From the NCBI GenBank assembly GCA_049602155.1, contig JBMYRH010000062.1, positions 1-6,208 on the forward strand: a DNA stretch of 6,208 nucleotides, written 5' to 3'. Position numbers and translations under genes: made by a program. Positions within the stretch are counted from its first letter, which is position 1. Each line of letters starts with the position of its first letter. Below the pieces are notes generated by a model that saw nothing but the letters and a program-made list of their open reading frames with translations, was not told where the DNA came from and searched no databases. Shown here in pieces: positions 5,940-6,208 of the stretch. Source of the DNA: JBMYRH01 sp049602155. Lineage in GTDB: Bacteria > Myxococcota_A > UBA9042 > PHBI01 > JBMYRH01.

Positions 5940-6208
5940 ATGCATAGACCGAACTCTCGTCAAGCCGCGTTCACGCTGGTGCTCACCCTGATGGCCTGCG
6001 GCGCCCCCGAGGCGACCAATGATCCGACCGACACCACGGCAGTCGAGGTCGACACCACGGCAGCAGAGACCGACGCCACGGCAGTCGAGGCCGACACCAC
6101 GGCAGTCGAGGTCGACACCACGGCAGCAGAGACCGACGCCACGGCAGTCGAGGCCGACACCACGGCAGTCGAGACCGACACCACGGCAGTAGAGACCGAC
6201 GCCACGGC
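5940..6208 (+). CDS. Lipoprotein with acidic Thr/Ala-rich heptad-repeat stalk (3'-truncated by window edge)
   Basis: From the ATG at 5940 the frame stays open to the window end (89 complete codons visible). Residues 1-20 read MHRPNSRQAAFTLVLTLMAC: a basic N-region (Arg3, Arg7), a hydrophobic core, and a lipobox LMAC with Cys20 as the predicted lipidation site. The next residues are GAPEATNDPT; Gly at +2 does not match the Asp inner-membrane retention signal known from E. coli, so outer-membrane placement is plausible. From residue 31 on, heptads such as DTTAVEV, DTTAAET and DATAVEA repeat without interruption, two acidic residues each. Such a low-complexity acidic segment probably forms an extended stalk holding a functional domain beyond the window. 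Alternative in-frame starts are the TTG at 5928 and the ATG at 5859, but the latter would put 27 residues before this Met, making an atypically long N-region. The gene follows the adhesin gene on the same strand and may share its transcript. Confidence 0.85.
   Translation, partial: MHRPNSRQAAFTLVLTLMACGAPEATNDPTDTTAVEVDTTAAETDATAVEADTTAVEVDTTAAETDATAVEADTTAVETDTTAVETDAT
6030..6208 (+). repeat. 21-bp tandem repeat with nested exact 63-bp duplication
   Basis: Units of 21 bp start at 6030, 6051, 6072, 6093, 6114, 6135, 6156, 6177 and 6198 (last one cut by the window edge). Each encodes a seven-residue D(T/A)TA(V/A)E(V/T/A) motif. Three successive units form a 63-bp higher-order block: 6030-6092 and 6093-6155 are identical base for base. 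The third copy (6156 onwards) differs at 6174-6175 (GTC to ACC) and by one base in the next unit (GCA to GTA). Exact identity at the DNA level points to recent duplication by slippage or unequal recombination and to possible copy-number variation. All lengths are multiples of three, so copy changes would preserve the reading frame. Confidence 0.95.

Noticed and set aside
5906..5947. A 13-codon ORF (MLRTNHHIETHHA) overlapping the lipoprotein start, resembling a His-rich leader peptide
   Set aside because: Four His in thirteen codons is suggestive, and a weak GAGAG lies upstream (5891-5895), but no attenuator hairpins are visible and the downstream gene has no link to histidine metabolism. Chance is the simpler explanation.
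5960..6205. Minus-strand open frame with STAVVS-like repeats
   Set aside because: It is the reverse reading of the 21-bp repeat in the lipoprotein gene. The sense frame has a signal peptide and lipobox; this one has neither.

Overview
The window is GC-rich and almost entirely coding on the + strand. It looks like chromosomal DNA from a bacterium that makes large, cysteine-rich secreted proteins, most likely a member of Myxococcota (including Bradymonadales-type lineages) or a related former deltaproteobacterium. This is inferred from the CGDG...CDDG cysteine-rich modules, the CDD.DP.T..D.CDG repeats, the LVIVD propeller and the YCDM.TDGGGWT fibrinogen-like domain, which often occur together in those genomes. 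No marker gene is present to prove the assignment.

Layout: positions 1-5862 are one reading frame, open at the left edge (1953 codons visible plus a TGA stop). It encodes the C-terminal part of a giant mosaic extracellular protein. In order it contains: (i) thirteen visible units of a roughly 52-residue, six-cysteine repeat (1-1986) with an almost perfectly constant 156-bp period; (ii) two CGDG/DUF4215-type cysteine modules (1984-2211); (iii) a LamG/concanavalin-like domain (2242-2793); (iv) another CGDG module (2896-2976); (v) seven LVIVD repeats, probably one seven-bladed beta-propeller (3013-3882); (vi) a TNFR/EGF-like cysteine-rich linker (3886-4107); (vii) a bacterial fibrinogen-like GGGWT domain (4108-4716); (viii) a fourth CGDG module (4720-4797); (ix) a C-type lectin domain with an EPN motif (4819-5187); and (x) a Cys/Asp-rich C-terminal region with a putative metal-binding motif (5188-5859). 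The N-terminus and signal peptide lie outside the window.

A second gene follows on the same strand. It starts at 5940, or less likely at an in-frame ATG at 5859 that overlaps the first gene's stop as ATGA, and runs off the right edge. It encodes a lipoprotein: a signal peptide with a lipobox ending at Cys20, then an acidic Thr/Ala-rich heptad repeat built from 21-bp units, themselves duplicated as an exact 63-bp block.

The two genes may be co-transcribed. A reasonable inference is a surface recognition or adhesion module: a multi-lectin, disulfide-rich protein next to an outer-membrane-anchored lipoprotein with an extended repetitive stalk. Nothing here shows that the two products interact. 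I saw no RNA genes, mobile elements, CRISPR arrays or clear terminators. The long antisense reading frames are shadows of the GC-rich repetitive coding strand.
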